The position numbers and the translations under genes were made by a program. The notes below the pieces were generated by a model. That model worked only from the letters and a program-made list of their open reading frames with translations. It ran no database searches and was not told the origin of the DNA. Shown here piece after piece: positions 8,161-17,097 of a DNA stretch of 37,907 bases (positions are counted from its first letter, which is position 1; every line of letters begins with the position of its first letter). The stretch is taken from the NCBI GenBank assembly GCA_030064935.1, contig JASJEA010000006.1:1-37907 (forward strand), written 5' to 3'. This DNA comes from Crocosphaera sp. Its GTDB lineage: Bacteria > Cyanobacteriota > Cyanobacteriia > Cyanobacteriales > Microcystaceae.

Positions 8161-8193
8161 GCGGTGCAGCCGCACTCGCTCCCGCGAGACCGC
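8161..8193. repeat. GC-rich palindromic element
   Basis: GCGGT (8161-8165) pairs with ACCGC (8189-8193), and inside it CTCGC (8175-8179) pairs with GCGAG (8184-8188). The 5' half has its own small GCGG/CCGC stem. It is strikingly GC-rich against AT-rich surroundings and follows a run of seven T at 8153-8159. On the minus strand that run would lie 3' of the hairpin as A residues, so it is not a standard terminator in either direction. It resembles the short palindromic repeats scattered in cyanobacterial intergenic DNA. Confidence 0.4.
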
Positions 8194-8324
8194 CGTTAAA
8201 TCTGTAACATAAATTAACACCGTGCTGTTTATTTATGTCCGACTACTTATGAGTATATTTCTATCTTGAATGTTTATTGTCTGTTGGAAGCAACTGCCAA
8301 TGAAATTGGAATCCCTAACTATAC

Positions 8325-8443
8325 CTGAGTTCGATATAGGGAAATTTGGAGACAATTTACTAAAATCAGCAGTCTCAAACCCTCATTGTCTAGTTTAAAA
8401 AATAATAAACCCTAACACCGAACTCCTAACACCGAACTCACGT
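8325..8443. repeat. Dispersed repeat, copy 2
   Basis: Second copy of the element at 3189-3312, same orientation. It differs by scattered substitutions and carries a duplicated CCTAACACCGAACT motif near its right end. It lies about 100 bp before rpsU. Confidence 0.7.
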
Positions 8444-8525
8444 CTAACTATGGTCTCTGATTTAGTTGGGTAGTTCACAAATGTGATCAATATGGTACGA
8501 TGGTAGAAGTCAGTGAAAATATAAC

Positions 8526-8533
8526 AGGAGGTG
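8526..8533 (+). promoter_or_regulatory. Strong Shine-Dalgarno of rpsU, long spacing
   Basis: AGGAGGTG, complementary to the 16S 3' end, stands 12 nt before the ATG at 8546, longer than the usual 5-9. It nevertheless marks this ATG as the start of the S21 gene. Confidence 0.6.
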
Positions 8534-8545
8534 TAAACTCACATA

Positions 8546-8728
8546 ATGACCCAAGTAGTTGTTGGTCAAAACGAACCCATCGAATCTGCGTTACGTAGGT
8601 TTAAACGGCAGGTTGCTAAAGCTGGAATCTATACAGACTATAAGAAGCACCAATTTTTTGAAACGCCACAAGAAAAACGCAAGCGCAAAGAAGCGACTCG
8701 GCGAAGACAGAGATCTCGTCGACACTAG
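8546..8728 (+). CDS. rpsU: 30S ribosomal protein S21
   Basis: 60 residues, basic, of normal length for bacterial S21. The N-terminal [20 protein letters not shown] and the C-terminal basic tail ([17 protein letters not shown]) are diagnostic. S21 binds the 30S platform near the anti-Shine-Dalgarno and helps translation initiation. The gene is monocistronic: a repeat-containing spacer precedes it and a hairpin terminator follows at 8803. A 73-codon frame at 8559-8780 overlaps it in another frame and is spurious. Confidence 0.97.
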   Translation: MTQVVVGQNEPIESALRRFKRQVAKAGIYTDYKKHQFFETPQEKRKRKEATRRRQRSRRH

Positions 8729-9129
8729 ATTAGAGATCCTCTTTGCTTATAGCAATATGTTAATTTTTATTCTTCGGTAAACCTAGCTGGAAAGACTGAA
8801 GTAGCCCTGACGGAATATTAGCGTTAGGGCTTTAAACTATTTTTCTGTGATAGTTAAAACATTTTGAAGGGTATCCCTACCCCCTTTCTATTACGCCGCT
8901 TACTAGACTGAAGATGTCTGCGCCAATTTAGGGTTATCGAAATTTCCTGGAGAAATCCTAGTCGGTAGCACTTAACCCTAGAATTCTAGTCTGGCAGAAT
9001 TACAGTCGAAAGAGTGGGGTTTTAGTTTCATAATTTTGTGATAAACACCGACTTTATCAGACGTATAGGGTATTCTGGCGGGATTAGGATAAAATAAAGT
9101 CACTAAGCTTATTTCTAAATGACCTCATT
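8729..9129. other. Intergenic region between rpsU and a response regulator
   Basis: About 400 bp. The first part holds the rpsU terminator (8803-8831). The remainder has no open frame of note and no recognised RNA. It presumably includes the promoter of the gene at 9130, which I cannot place. Confidence 0.5.
8803..8831 (+). terminator. Rho-independent terminator of rpsU
   Basis: AGCCCTGACG (8803-8812) pairs with CGTTAGGGCT (8822-8831), with one G-U pair and a 9-nt loop. It is followed by TTAAACTATTTTT, a broken T-run. It lies 75 bp after the rpsU stop. Confidence 0.7.
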
Positions 9130-9498
9130 ATGCCTAAAATTCTAGTAGCTGATGATAGCATTGCCCAACGTGAATTAATTGCTGAGCTCTTAACCGACAA
9201 CGGTTTTTCTGTGACAACAGCCATTGATGGGGCTGAGGCGTTAGAAAAACTGAAATCTATGGTTCCTGATTTAATTATTCTGGATGTAGTCATGCCTAAC
9301 CTCAATGGTTATCAGACTTGTCGCACTATTAAAAGTGATCCAAAAACTGAGCATATTCCTGTGATTCTCTGTTCGACAAAAAACACCCAAGTTGATAGTT
9401 ATTGGGGATTAAAACAAGGGGCAGATGCTTATATTGTTAAACCATTTCCCCACGATGAGTTATTGGGAACCGTTAAACAATTATTACGAAAGTCATAA
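9130..9498 (+). CDS. CheY-like single-domain response regulator
   Basis: 122 residues, a receiver domain only. The acidic pocket is DD (8-9), the phospho-acceptor Asp is in LIILDVVMPN (about 52), the conserved Ser/Thr in LCSTK (about 82) and the Lys in IVKPF (about 103). Stand-alone receivers of this PilH/CheY-like type in cyanobacteria act in pilus-based motility and phototaxis. No kinase or chemotaxis gene is nearby, so the partner is unknown. The ATG at 9130 directly precedes the first beta strand (PKILVADD). Confidence 0.88.
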   Translation: MPKILVADDSIAQRELIAELLTDNGFSVTTAIDGAEALEKLKSMVPDLIILDVVMPNLNGYQTCRTIKSDPKTEHIPVILCSTKNTQVDSYWGLKQGADAYIVKPFPHDELLGTVKQLLRKS

Positions 9499-9556
9499 CT
9501 AAGATTATTCAGTCATGTATTAAGTAACGTATCGATAGTAGTCTTTATTCTTGACT

Positions 9557-10063
9557 ATGAGTAGTGAACAATTAGAACAAGAAAAGCTAAAACTTGAGAT
9601 AGAAGCTCTAAAACGTCCTTTTTATAAAACACTTGGATTTTGGAGCTTTGTTATAGCTTTAGTGGGTGTATTTGCTCAAGATTATTTATCTAAACTAGAA
9701 AGCACTCAAGCTAAAATTGAAGTAAAAGAGGCTCAAGAAGCTCTAGAATTAGTAAAACAACAAATTGAAGAGGCTCGAAACGAACGAGATAAGTGGATAA
9801 TTAAGGTTAAAGAACTAAAGCTTGAGGCAAACAGTATTAATCAAAAAATAGCTGAAGAAAAAGCCCAAGCTCCAGAAAATTCTCCTCAACGACAAGCATT
9901 AGAAAAAGTAGAAAATCAGGTTAATACCTTACAACAACGCTTAAATGATTTACTCCAATTCAAAGTTAAAATCCGTTACTTAAATAATTCAACAAAATCC
10001 CAAAATGATGCTCAAAGAATAGAGTCAATATTAAAAAATAAATTTAAGCTCAAGGAGATATAG
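9557..10063 (+). CDS. Membrane-anchored coiled-coil protein, unknown function
   Basis: 168 residues from the ATG at 9557; the frame could start two codons earlier at a TTG, but the ATG is more likely. A short acidic N-terminus is followed by one hydrophobic segment (about 25-42, KTLGFWSFVIALVGVFAQDY). A long charged heptad-rich region (about 45-135) follows, with a basic C-terminus. This is a typical signal-anchor plus coiled coil. No family is recognised. A degenerate small gene follows directly, possibly a former operon partner. Confidence 0.55.
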   Translation: MSSEQLEQEKLKLEIEALKRPFYKTLGFWSFVIALVGVFAQDYLSKLESTQAKIEVKEAQEALELVKQQIEEARNERDKWIIKVKELKLEANSINQKIAEEKAQAPENSPQRQALEKVENQVNTLQQRLNDLLQFKVKIRYLNNSTKSQNDAQRIESILKNKFKLKEI

Positions 10064-10065
10064 CA

Positions 10066-10260
10066 ATCGCCATAACCCCAGAAGAAATGCGCAATTATTG
10101 GGGAGCTAGTGGCTATGAGTTAAGGTATTGGAAAGCAACAGAATAAAAAGAAACTAAAGATATAGAAAAAACTATAGAAGAAAATTCAGATATTCAAATA
10201 AATCTTCGAGAAGCAACCACAGAAAGTCGATACTTTTTATCAATTTTTCTAGCAGATTAA
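10066..10260 (+). pseudogene. Remnant of a small gene: ATC in place of the start, in-frame stop
   Basis: An AAGGAG motif (10052-10057) stands 8 nt before ATC at 10066, followed by AITPEEMRNYWGASGYELRYW and more. The frame is broken by TAA at 10144-10146. It then continues in the same frame for 37 codons (KETKDIEKTIEENSDIQINL..., ending SIFLAD) to a TAA at 10258. The continuous protein-like composition on both sides of the stop points to a small gene of about 65 codons, disabled by an ATG-to-ATC change and a nonsense mutation. An internal ATG at 10087 could give only a 19-residue peptide. Confidence 0.5.
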
Positions 10261-10262
10261 AT

Positions 10263-12434
10263 TTAACTCATATTTATTATCTCGATCTCTTGACAACCAT
10301 TTACTAATGTTAATAATGAGCCAGTTTGTTCCGTTCCCTTAACACTTAAATCACTGTGACATAAAATAACTTTCTCTCCTACCCTACCCAATAAGTCTCT
10401 CAGAATACGCTTTAAACGTGCCAGATCCGCTTCAAATTCATCTTCAGATGATAGGGTACACCCTGACCATTCTTGTAGGAATAAAGGGGCGGAAAATAGC
10501 ACTGAAGCCCCCCCTTTTTCCCATAAATTTGAGGAGGTATCTAGCCAAAATTGCCAACGATGATGACTTCTTAAGGAACGATATTGAAAAATAGTAGCTA
10601 AGGTAACATAATTCGGTTTTTGGCCTAAGTAATAAAAAGGGCGAGGGTTGGCTGTAATGGTTCCCTTTCGTAACAATTTGATAAAGGATTTTAATGTATC
10701 TTGAGGATACTTAATCTCGCTCTCATACTGTTGTAAACGACGATTAATTTCCCAAAAATGTTGGGTGGTTTCGGTTAACTCTCGTAAAGCAGAGAGTTGT
10801 TCATAAGATAATTTATATTTTACTTCTATTAATTCTTTAATCGCTTTATCTAAAACGCTCATCGGATTAGTAATAATATCTTGTTTAACTTGTTCGGCTG
10901 TTACTTTTATCCATTGACAGAGTTGATAATAAGTTTCCGCCGCTCGATAGCCGATTCTGTCCCAACGGGGATACTCTTCGATGGGTAATAGTTGGGGATT
11001 ATTTTCATCAAATAGATAACAACTATCAGCAATTAAACCGGCTCTAACAGGATCAATTGCTGGCTTTTTTTCTTGACAATCATAACTCAAAATAGTCAAC
11101 ATTTGAGCAATATCATCCTCTCTAATTATTCTTCCTAACCCCAAATAAACGAATGATAAAAGAGTTAATAATGCTTTAACCAAGGGAAAACTGATTAACG
11201 AACGTTGTTCATTTATAGCTTGAATGGTGATATTACTCGCCCCTAAAATTTCTAAAAAAGTATAACGTGCAATATCATCTAATCCAGGAGAAATGATGGC
11301 AATCTCTTCGGGATTAATCTCTTTATTGTTAATGGCATCAACGATGAAATTAGCTGTTTTTCGTAACAATTCGCCCCTAGAGTTTGTTTGAAGAGAAGCA
11401 AAACAATCAGGTAATTCTTCTACTAATAAAGGATCAGTAGACAATTTAACAATTAAGTCACTATAATTACTTTGAATTCTAGGATAATTCTCTAATTGTT
11501 TGGCCTTGCAAGAAGAAGCTAACTGAGACAAATATTCAGGATCAGCATTTAATCCTAAGCGAATTTTTCCATCGGGATTATAAGTAAATACTCCAAAGGC
11601 TTCGTGATCCAAAAGAAATTGAAATAAATCCTTAGCAATAGCCGGATAATCATCTATATCATCGGCAAAAATACCCTGATAACGACTGATTAGATGATGT
11701 TGATATTGAGGATTAGGTAATAAATATCGCCAATACAAAGTATAAACTAAACCATAGGTCAATAAACCCCTTTGTAAACACCATTGTTGCCATTCTACAA
11801 TCAAATCTCCCCGTAATTGAGGTAAGGAAATTAAAGCGATCTCTGAATTCTTTACCTCATCTAAAAACTGTCCCTCTTGTTCTAAACCCTGTTCTAGAAT
11901 ATAGGGGATATCCTCCACCATAACCCCGCTAGCACCCGCTAACTGTAACAAGTCCAGGGTTTGACGGACAAAGCGAAACTCACTATGGTCGGTTAATGTT
12001 CCTGGATAGTCATCCCAATGCGATCGCCATAATTGGGTTGCTAGGGTTTGCTCTGTTTCAGGACGTAATAGCAAGGGGAACTGGGCTTTTAAAGACAGTT
12101 CTTCAAACAGTAGGGGCCAAAACAGTTCAACCTCCTCTCTGATGAACCCTAAAGGGGTTTTACAGTGAGTCGGATAGCTGCCCCTAACCGCAGAGGAAAG
12201 GCGATCGGCTAACTGACGACGATTATCATCATTAGCTGATAGGACTAATACCGATGAAGCAAGGTTTTTCGTCACTGATCCCACACAAGATGGGGTTTTC
12301 TCTTGACGTTTATGGTCAACCCAATGAGAAAATTCTCTCACTAATTGACTGGTTTTTCCTGTACGGGTTGTTCCTTCAATCCACAAAGATTCGAGCTTCA
12401 CGGAGATTACTCCACTAGATAAATTAACATACAA
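10263..12434 (-). CDS. UvrD/AddA-like superfamily 1 helicase-related protein
   Basis: 723 residues. The Walker A GTTRTGKTS is close to the N-terminus (21-29), as in UvrD/Rep enzymes. A Walker-B-like FADDIDDYPAIAKDLF comes at about 265-280. Later segments (EEIAIISPGLDD, ALLTLLSFVYLGLGR) resemble the 2A/2B region of PcrA/AddA. The canonical C-terminal SF1 motifs (VxxTVHxAKGLE) are not obvious, so it may be a degenerate, possibly non-helicase member. It is conserved in cyanobacteria as I recall, without a known role; DNA repair is the natural guess. It is transcribed divergently from pxcA across 100 bp. Confidence 0.65.
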   Translation of the reverse strand: MYVNLSSGVISVKLESLWIEGTTRTGKTSQLVREFSHWVDHKRQEKTPSCVGSVTKNLASSVLVLSANDDNRRQLADRLSSAVRGSYPTHCKTPLGFIREEVELFWPLLFEELSLKAQFPLLLRPETEQTLATQLWRSHWDDYPGTLTDHSEFRFVRQTLDLLQLAGASGVMVEDIPYILEQGLEQEGQFLDEVKNSEIALISLPQLRGDLIVEWQQWCLQRGLLTYGLVYTLYWRYLLPNPQYQHHLISRYQGIFADDIDDYPAIAKDLFQFLLDHEAFGVFTYNPDGKIRLGLNADPEYLSQLASSCKAKQLENYPRIQSNYSDLIVKLSTDPLLVEELPDCFASLQTNSRGELLRKTANFIVDAINNKEINPEEIAIISPGLDDIARYTFLEILGASNITIQAINEQRSLISFPLVKALLTLLSFVYLGLGRIIREDDIAQMLTILSYDCQEKKPAIDPVRAGLIADSCYLFDENNPQLLPIEEYPRWDRIGYRAAETYYQLCQWIKVTAEQVKQDIITNPMSVLDKAIKELIEVKYKLSYEQLSALRELTETTQHFWEINRRLQQYESEIKYPQDTLKSFIKLLRKGTITANPRPFYYLGQKPNYVTLATIFQYRSLRSHHRWQFWLDTSSNLWEKGGASVLFSAPLFLQEWSGCTLSSEDEFEADLARLKRILRDLLGRVGEKVILCHSDLSVKGTEQTGSLLTLVNGCQEIEIINMS

Positions 12435-12534
12435 CCATTTTGGAATTATCCATCAGGTTAGGTATCAGACTTGTGCTAAAAAGTTTAAACAATTTTGAGC
12501 GCACTACTATTAGTCTATTGGTCTATATTAGTTT

Positions 12535-13902
12535 ATGAAATTTAAGTCGTTAATTAAAAAGAGTTCTAACTGGCTAACAGCTACACCCGAAAGAGCTTTA
12601 AATCGTGCTTATAAAGCAGCTTTAAAAATAAGAGCCATTGAAGATAAGCACTTTAAGGGTCAAAAAGTATCTAACGAGAATGCCGATTATGGTGATAGTG
12701 TTATCTCTTATTTTAGAACAGAAGTTAATGGTTACTTGCAAACAATTAATATGTCCTTAGGGGTGTTTAAGACCAGTCGCCTCTTCATTAATCTTTCTAA
12801 TCTCAACGAACTTCCTGAAGAAGGGAAAAAAATCCAAGAAATACAAAAAAATGCCACAGCTACTGCTATTTTTTTTGAAAAATTAGAGTTTATTGATCAA
12901 GTTACCAGTAGATATCAAACGGATGAGCAACCAGCCATTGCTGATAATTCTCTTGTTTTAGCTAAACCTTCTCTAACTACTGAAGAAAAAAATCAGTTAG
13001 AGTCTAGTGATAAATCAGAAAAAATCTTAGAAAAAGAGCGCAATAAACAAAGAAATCAATCAGACAAACAAACTGACTCCCGTTTAGAATCTGCATCACA
13101 AAAAACAGGAGTCTTACCTCGTTCTTTTATTAATACGCTCAATCGAATTAAGCAAGAAATTGATCCAAAATCAGGAGAAAGTGAAGAGCAAGTTATTAAT
13201 AAGTATCGTAAGTCTCGCTTGAGGACAGCTTTATCGATTAAATTTATTCTGTTGTTAATCATTGTTCCTCTACTTACTCATCAATTGAGCAAAAATTTTC
13301 TGTTTACTCCTATTATTAATCAATATTTTAGAAGCCACGAACAAGTAGTTTTTATTAATAAAGATTTAGAAGAAGAAGCCTTTATGGAGTTAAGTCACTA
13401 TGAAGAAATTTTGCGTTTTCAGGGTTTAATTGGTTTAAGAGAAAATTTGAATCACGAAGAATTAGAGGAAAAAGTAAAAGAAAAAGCCAAAGAAATTACA
13501 GAGCAATATCGGGTGCAAGGAATTAATTCTATTGGCAACGTTTTTGCCGATCTATTTTCTGTTGTTGCCTTTTCTTTGGTGATTATTAGTAGTAAAAAAG
13601 AAATAGAAGTGCTTAAATCTTTTCTGGATGAAATTTTGTATGGACTCAGTGATCCCGCTAAAGCATTTTTAATTATTTTGTTTACTGATATGTTCGTGGG
13701 TTTCCACTCACCCCACGGTTGGGAGGTTATCCTAGAAGGAGTTGCACGTCATTTCGGATTACCAGAAAATCAAGAATTTAACTTTCTATTTATTGCCACC
13801 TTTCCTGTGATTTTAGATACGGTCCTTAAATATTGGATTTTCCGTTATCTTAACCGTATTTCTCCTTCTGCTGTGGCAACTTATAAGAATATGAACGAAT
13901 AG
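12535..13902 (+). CDS. pxcA: Proton extrusion protein PxcA (PcxA, CemA family)
   Basis: 455 residues. A soluble charged N-terminal half with a Lys/Glu/Ser-rich linker (about 145-200) precedes the CemA domain. Hydrophobic segments occur at about 235-255, 337-355, 377-392 and 423-440. The terminal DTVLKYWIFRYLNRISPSAV block is characteristic of CemA/PxcA. PxcA is an inner-membrane protein needed for light-induced Na+-dependent proton extrusion and pH balance in cyanobacteria, and CemA is the chloroplast relative. The length is normal. A DUF2993 gene follows after about 90 bp and may share transcription. Confidence 0.93.
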   Translation: MKFKSLIKKSSNWLTATPERALNRAYKAALKIRAIEDKHFKGQKVSNENADYGDSVISYFRTEVNGYLQTINMSLGVFKTSRLFINLSNLNELPEEGKKIQEIQKNATATAIFFEKLEFIDQVTSRYQTDEQPAIADNSLVLAKPSLTTEEKNQLESSDKSEKILEKERNKQRNQSDKQTDSRLESASQKTGVLPRSFINTLNRIKQEIDPKSGESEEQVINKYRKSRLRTALSIKFILLLIIVPLLTHQLSKNFLFTPIINQYFRSHEQVVFINKDLEEEAFMELSHYEEILRFQGLIGLRENLNHEELEEKVKEKAKEITEQYRVQGINSIGNVFADLFSVVAFSLVIISSKKEIEVLKSFLDEILYGLSDPAKAFLIILFTDMFVGFHSPHGWEVILEGVARHFGLPENQEFNFLFIATFPVILDTVLKYWIFRYLNRISPSAVATYKNMNE

Positions 13903-13994
13903 TTTTTAGAGGGCTAAATTGAGGTAAACTCGAACGGGTAAAAGTTAAGAAGACTATGTTACCATAGGACATTATTGTGTGAGGACTGTTGATT

Positions 13995-14693
13995 ATGAGT
14001 CGAGTTATTAGTAAAGTATTATCTCCTGCGATGCAGCTATGGTTACGCTCCCAAGTTGAGGAAGTGGCAACTTTAAATATTTCTATTCAAGGAAGCGATC
14101 GCCAAATTTTAAAAGGCCATGTTCCTCAAGTTATGCTCAACAGTAACCAAGCCATTTATCAAGGCTTACACTTAGGGGAAGTTCAATTAAAAGGAGAAAA
14201 TATTCGCATCAATATTGGTCAAATTTTAAGGGGTAAACCATTACAATTATTAGAATCCATTAGAGTTTCTGGAGAAGTGGCCATCAGTAATGAAAATTTA
14301 CAGTCATCCATTTCATCTGCGTTATTAGGAGAAGGATTTAAGGGTTTATTGGAAACTTTATTAGAGAATCAAGGAATTAGCGAGCCCTCAGAATTGTTGG
14401 CCAGTTATGAAATTACTTGGGAAGGGGCTTATTTAGATGACTCCTATTTTATTTTACAAGGAAAATTAACCCATAATGGGGTAACAAATCCACTGATTAT
14501 TAAAGCAAAATTAAGCCTTATTCCTCCTCAAACTTTGCAATTATCTGATCTCAAGATACAAGGAATTCCTAACCTAAATAGTTATGACATGAAAGCCCTT
14601 TCAGTGGATTTAGGCTCAGATGTTTATATTAATTCTTTTGAGTTAGATACAGATAAATTAGTCTGTCAAGGAGAATTATTAATTCGTCCTTGA
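13995..14693 (+). CDS. DUF2993 domain protein
   Basis: 232 residues from the ATG at 13995; an earlier TTG at 13989 would add only two residues. The pattern SRVISKVLSPAMQLWLRSQV, then LQLLESIRVSGEVAISNENL and LGEGFKGLLETLL, is that of cyanobacterial DUF2993 proteins. These are related to LmeA-type lipid-binding proteins with a tubular beta-rich (TULIP-like) fold. No clear signal peptide is present. A role in lipid or membrane handling is an inference from the family. It is downstream of pxcA in the same direction. Confidence 0.8.
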   Translation: MSRVISKVLSPAMQLWLRSQVEEVATLNISIQGSDRQILKGHVPQVMLNSNQAIYQGLHLGEVQLKGENIRINIGQILRGKPLQLLESIRVSGEVAISNENLQSSISSALLGEGFKGLLETLLENQGISEPSELLASYEITWEGAYLDDSYFILQGKLTHNGVTNPLIIKAKLSLIPPQTLQLSDLKIQGIPNLNSYDMKALSVDLGSDVYINSFELDTDKLVCQGELLIRP

Positions 14694-14786
14694 TAGCTAG
14701 TTTGGGAAAATGGAGGCAAATGTCAAATTTAGAAGGTAGAATAAGGGGATTTAATTATTTCTTAATTCTTACTTTCCTCTACTTCC

Positions 14787-15026
14787 CTAATTAGGAATAT
14801 GTTCGTATTGAAAATTAGGAGTTTGAGGAATTTTATTTTCAGTAGGGAGTGGTTTACCGAAAACAATACCTATAAATATACCTAATACAAGAAATATTGG
14901 AATCAGGCATAGTGTAATTAACATCTGACCAAAATATACTCTAATTGCTAGGCCCATTAAATGATTAGCATCGTAATCAATATGCCAATTTCCTTCAGAA
15001 TCTTGATAAACATCTTTAACTTTCAT
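14787..15026 (-). CDS. Small membrane protein, unknown function
   Basis: 79 residues. The N-terminal soluble part (VKDVYQDSEGNWHIDYDANHL) is followed by a Gly/Ile/Leu-rich stretch (about 25-57) long enough for one or two membrane passes, then a short polar tail. The ATG at 15026 has no strong Shine-Dalgarno. It converges on the DUF2993 gene. The composition is protein-like, but no family is recognised, so it could be a recent or minor gene. Confidence 0.5.
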   Translation of the reverse strand: MKVKDVYQDSEGNWHIDYDANHLMGLAIRVYFGQMLITLCLIPIFLVLGIFIGIVFGKPLPTENKIPQTPNFQYEHIPN

Positions 15027-15352
15027 AATATTTGTCCAAAAAAATAATAAATAACAAGTACAATATACAGGATTAAAAATAATTTAACCAATTTTAAATG
15101 AAGCCTTACTGATACTGCGAGTGAGTAGTTATCTGTCACACAACAAATGCAAGAAGTCCGAAGCAAACTCTTCATACGGCTTTTGCAAAGCAGACTTAAG
15201 AACTCAAGACAGTCGTTAGGAACCAGGGATACTGCAATCTTGATAAGCTGAATACAAAACTGCTATTAGTCTTAACTTGCCACTTGGCAAAGGACTCCTT
15301 ACAGGGGACAATGGATAAGAGTTACTATTGAAAATTAATTTAAGTCTACTTC
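15027..15352. other. Intergenic region upstream of thf1
   Basis: About 325 bp with no open frame. A small hairpin TTGCC/GGCAA sits at about 15280-15292. No riboswitch, tRNA or IS end was recognised. It should hold the thf1 promoter and leader. Confidence 0.4.
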
Positions 15353-16087
15353 GTGGATAATATTCGTACTGTCTCTGATACCAAGCGTAAGTTTTATAGC
15401 CATCATACTCGACCGGTAAATTCGATTTATCGGCGGTTTGTGGAAGAGTTGCTGGTGGAAATGCACCTACTGTCCGTTAATTTCGATTTTAATTACGATC
15501 CTATCTATGCCTTAGGTGTCGTGACTTCTTTTGAACGATTTATGCAGGGTTACAAGCCCGAAACGGATAAAGGGTCGATTTTTGAAGCTTTGTGTTCAGC
15601 AGTGGATGGAAATAGCGATAAGTATAGTCAAGACGCTGAAGCCGTCTTAAACGAAGCAAAAGGACTCTCCATTGCTGACTTGAAAGAGAAACTGAATCAT
15701 GTGGCTACGGGAGAGACAGGAGAAGGAATATTATGGGGAACTTGTAGTGCGATCTCTCAAAACCCCAAATTTAAGTATAGTCGTTTATTTGCCGTGGGTT
15801 TGTATACCTTATTAATGGAAATTAACCCTGAGTTAGTCAAAGATGAAGAAAAGCGTCATCAAACCATTAATGAGGTTTCTGTCGCTCTCAACTTTTCATC
15901 AGAAAAACTACAGAAGGATCTCGATCTCTACCGTAGTAACTTAGATAAAATGCAGCAATTATTGACAGTTATTGAGGATACTTTAGAAGCGGATCGCAAA
16001 AAACGTTCTTCTAAAGAAGCAGAAAAAGAGGCAGAGGTTGTTGAGCAAAAAAGCAGTGAAGAAGAGCAACAATCAGAAAATGAGTGA
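15353..16087 (+). CDS. thf1: Thf1/Psb29, photosystem II biogenesis protein
   Basis: 244 residues starting with GTG. The N-terminus NIRTVSDTKRKFYSHHTRPV and the next block YRRFVEELLVEMHLLSVN are the family hallmark. A long helical body and a Glu/Lys-rich coiled-coil tail (DRKKRSSKEAEKEAEVVEQ) follow. Thf1 (Psb29) is a thylakoid-associated protein that interacts with FtsH and supports PSII repair and light-stress acclimation. The length is normal. A hairpin terminator follows at 16167. No ribosome binding site is obvious before the GTG, but the family N-terminus fixes this start. Confidence 0.95.
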   Translation: MDNIRTVSDTKRKFYSHHTRPVNSIYRRFVEELLVEMHLLSVNFDFNYDPIYALGVVTSFERFMQGYKPETDKGSIFEALCSAVDGNSDKYSQDAEAVLNEAKGLSIADLKEKLNHVATGETGEGILWGTCSAISQNPKFKYSRLFAVGLYTLLMEINPELVKDEEKRHQTINEVSVALNFSSEKLQKDLDLYRSNLDKMQQLLTVIEDTLEADRKKRSSKEAEKEAEVVEQKSSEEEQQSENE

Positions 16088-16166
16088 TTGGTTTGACTTG
16101 TAAATATTACTGTAATCTAAGCAAAAATGATTGATTTTGTGGGTTAATAAAATACATTACCTATAC

Positions 16167-16196
16167 AGGGGGAACTGATCAGTTACCCCTATTTTT
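16167..16196 (+). terminator. Rho-independent terminator after thf1
   Basis: AGGGG with CCCCT and an inner AACT/AGTT stem form one long hairpin (16167-16190), followed by ATTTTTT. It could also act for the convergent regulator gene ending at 16293, although the T-run favours the plus strand. Confidence 0.75.
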
Positions 16197-16292
16197 TATG
16201 TGATCACAATGAATATTTATGATTGCAATTGCTCTTAATTTTTTGGTTTATTATAGAAAGAATCACCGCCCTTTGGGGTAGCACATAGAAAG

Positions 16293-16925
16293 TTAAACTA
16301 AACCAGAACGTAAAGCAACGACAGCCGCCTGGACCCGATCATCAACGGCTAACTTGTTCATAATTCCCCGAACATGGGTTTTAATAGTATTGGTGCTTAA
16401 ATATAAATGGTCAGCAATTTCATTATTACTTTTACCCTCCACAATTAACTTTAAAACCTCTAATTCTCGTTCCGATAAAAGGCTAATATTTTGGTTCGGT
16501 TGTGAGGTTGCAGGTTTTAAATTATCTAAGACTAAGCGGGCAATTTGCGGATCAAGATAAGTGGCTCCATCAAGTGCAGCCTCAATGGCGGCTAATAATC
16601 GTTCCAAACTTGCCCCTTTAATACAATAGGCATCAGCCCCACTGGATAAAGCCGCAACCACCTCGGTCTGTAACGTATGGGATGTTAACATGACCACATG
16701 AATATGGGGTAGTTTTTCTTTTATTTGTTTAGTGGCAGCAATACCATCTAAACGGGGTAAACCGATATCCATAACCACTAAGTCAGGTTTAAGCTCTAAA
16801 GCCTTTTGAACCCCAGTGTAGCCGTCTTCTGCTTGCCCCACAATCTCAAAATTGGGATGTTCGTTCAAAGCTTGTTCTAAGCCTAACTGCATTAAAGGAT
16901 CGTCTTCGACAATTAAAATACGCAT
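16293..16925 (-). CDS. NarL/FixJ-family response regulator
   Basis: 210 residues. The receiver domain has acidic residues EDD (7-9), phospho-acceptor Asp in LVVMDIGLPR (about 54), Thr/Ser in MLTSH and a Lys in YCIKGAS. A LuxR-type HTH follows (LLSERELEVLKLIVEGKSNN ... LYLSTNTIKTHVRGIMNKL). It is a DNA-binding transcription factor. It is divergent from the MASE1 histidine kinase, with 172 bp between the starts, which makes the two a likely two-component pair. Confidence 0.93.
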   Translation of the reverse strand: MRILIVEDDPLMQLGLEQALNEHPNFEIVGQAEDGYTGVQKALELKPDLVVMDIGLPRLDGIAATKQIKEKLPHIHVVMLTSHTLQTEVVAALSSGADAYCIKGASLERLLAAIEAALDGATYLDPQIARLVLDNLKPATSQPNQNISLLSERELEVLKLIVEGKSNNEIADHLYLSTNTIKTHVRGIMNKLAVDDRVQAAVVALRSGLV

Positions 16926-17097
16926 TTACAAGGATACAATCACATTAATTTTTACTTTAATCTACAGTATGAAAAAATCACAAAAAATCATGATTTTTTA
17001 AAGACACAGTAATTTATGCTTAAATTCACCCATCTAGGGGAGGCAAAAACAGTCTCTTGTTAGGCACTCTTTAGTTAGATTGAGATAGTGACATCTT

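Larger units (their letters stand above)
7825..8545. other. 720-bp gene-free interval with repeats, upstream of rpsU
   Basis: No convincing gene. It contains a GC-rich hairpin at 8161-8193, the second copy of the dispersed repeat at 8325-8443, and the rpsU leader. A 43-codon frame from ATG 8267 (MFIVCWKQL...) runs through the dispersed repeat and probably reflects it rather than a gene. No riboswitch or tRNA was recognised. Confidence 0.5.

Noticed and set aside
8559-8780. 73-codon frame overlapping rpsU
   Set aside because: Out of frame with the unmistakable S21 gene and without a ribosome binding site.
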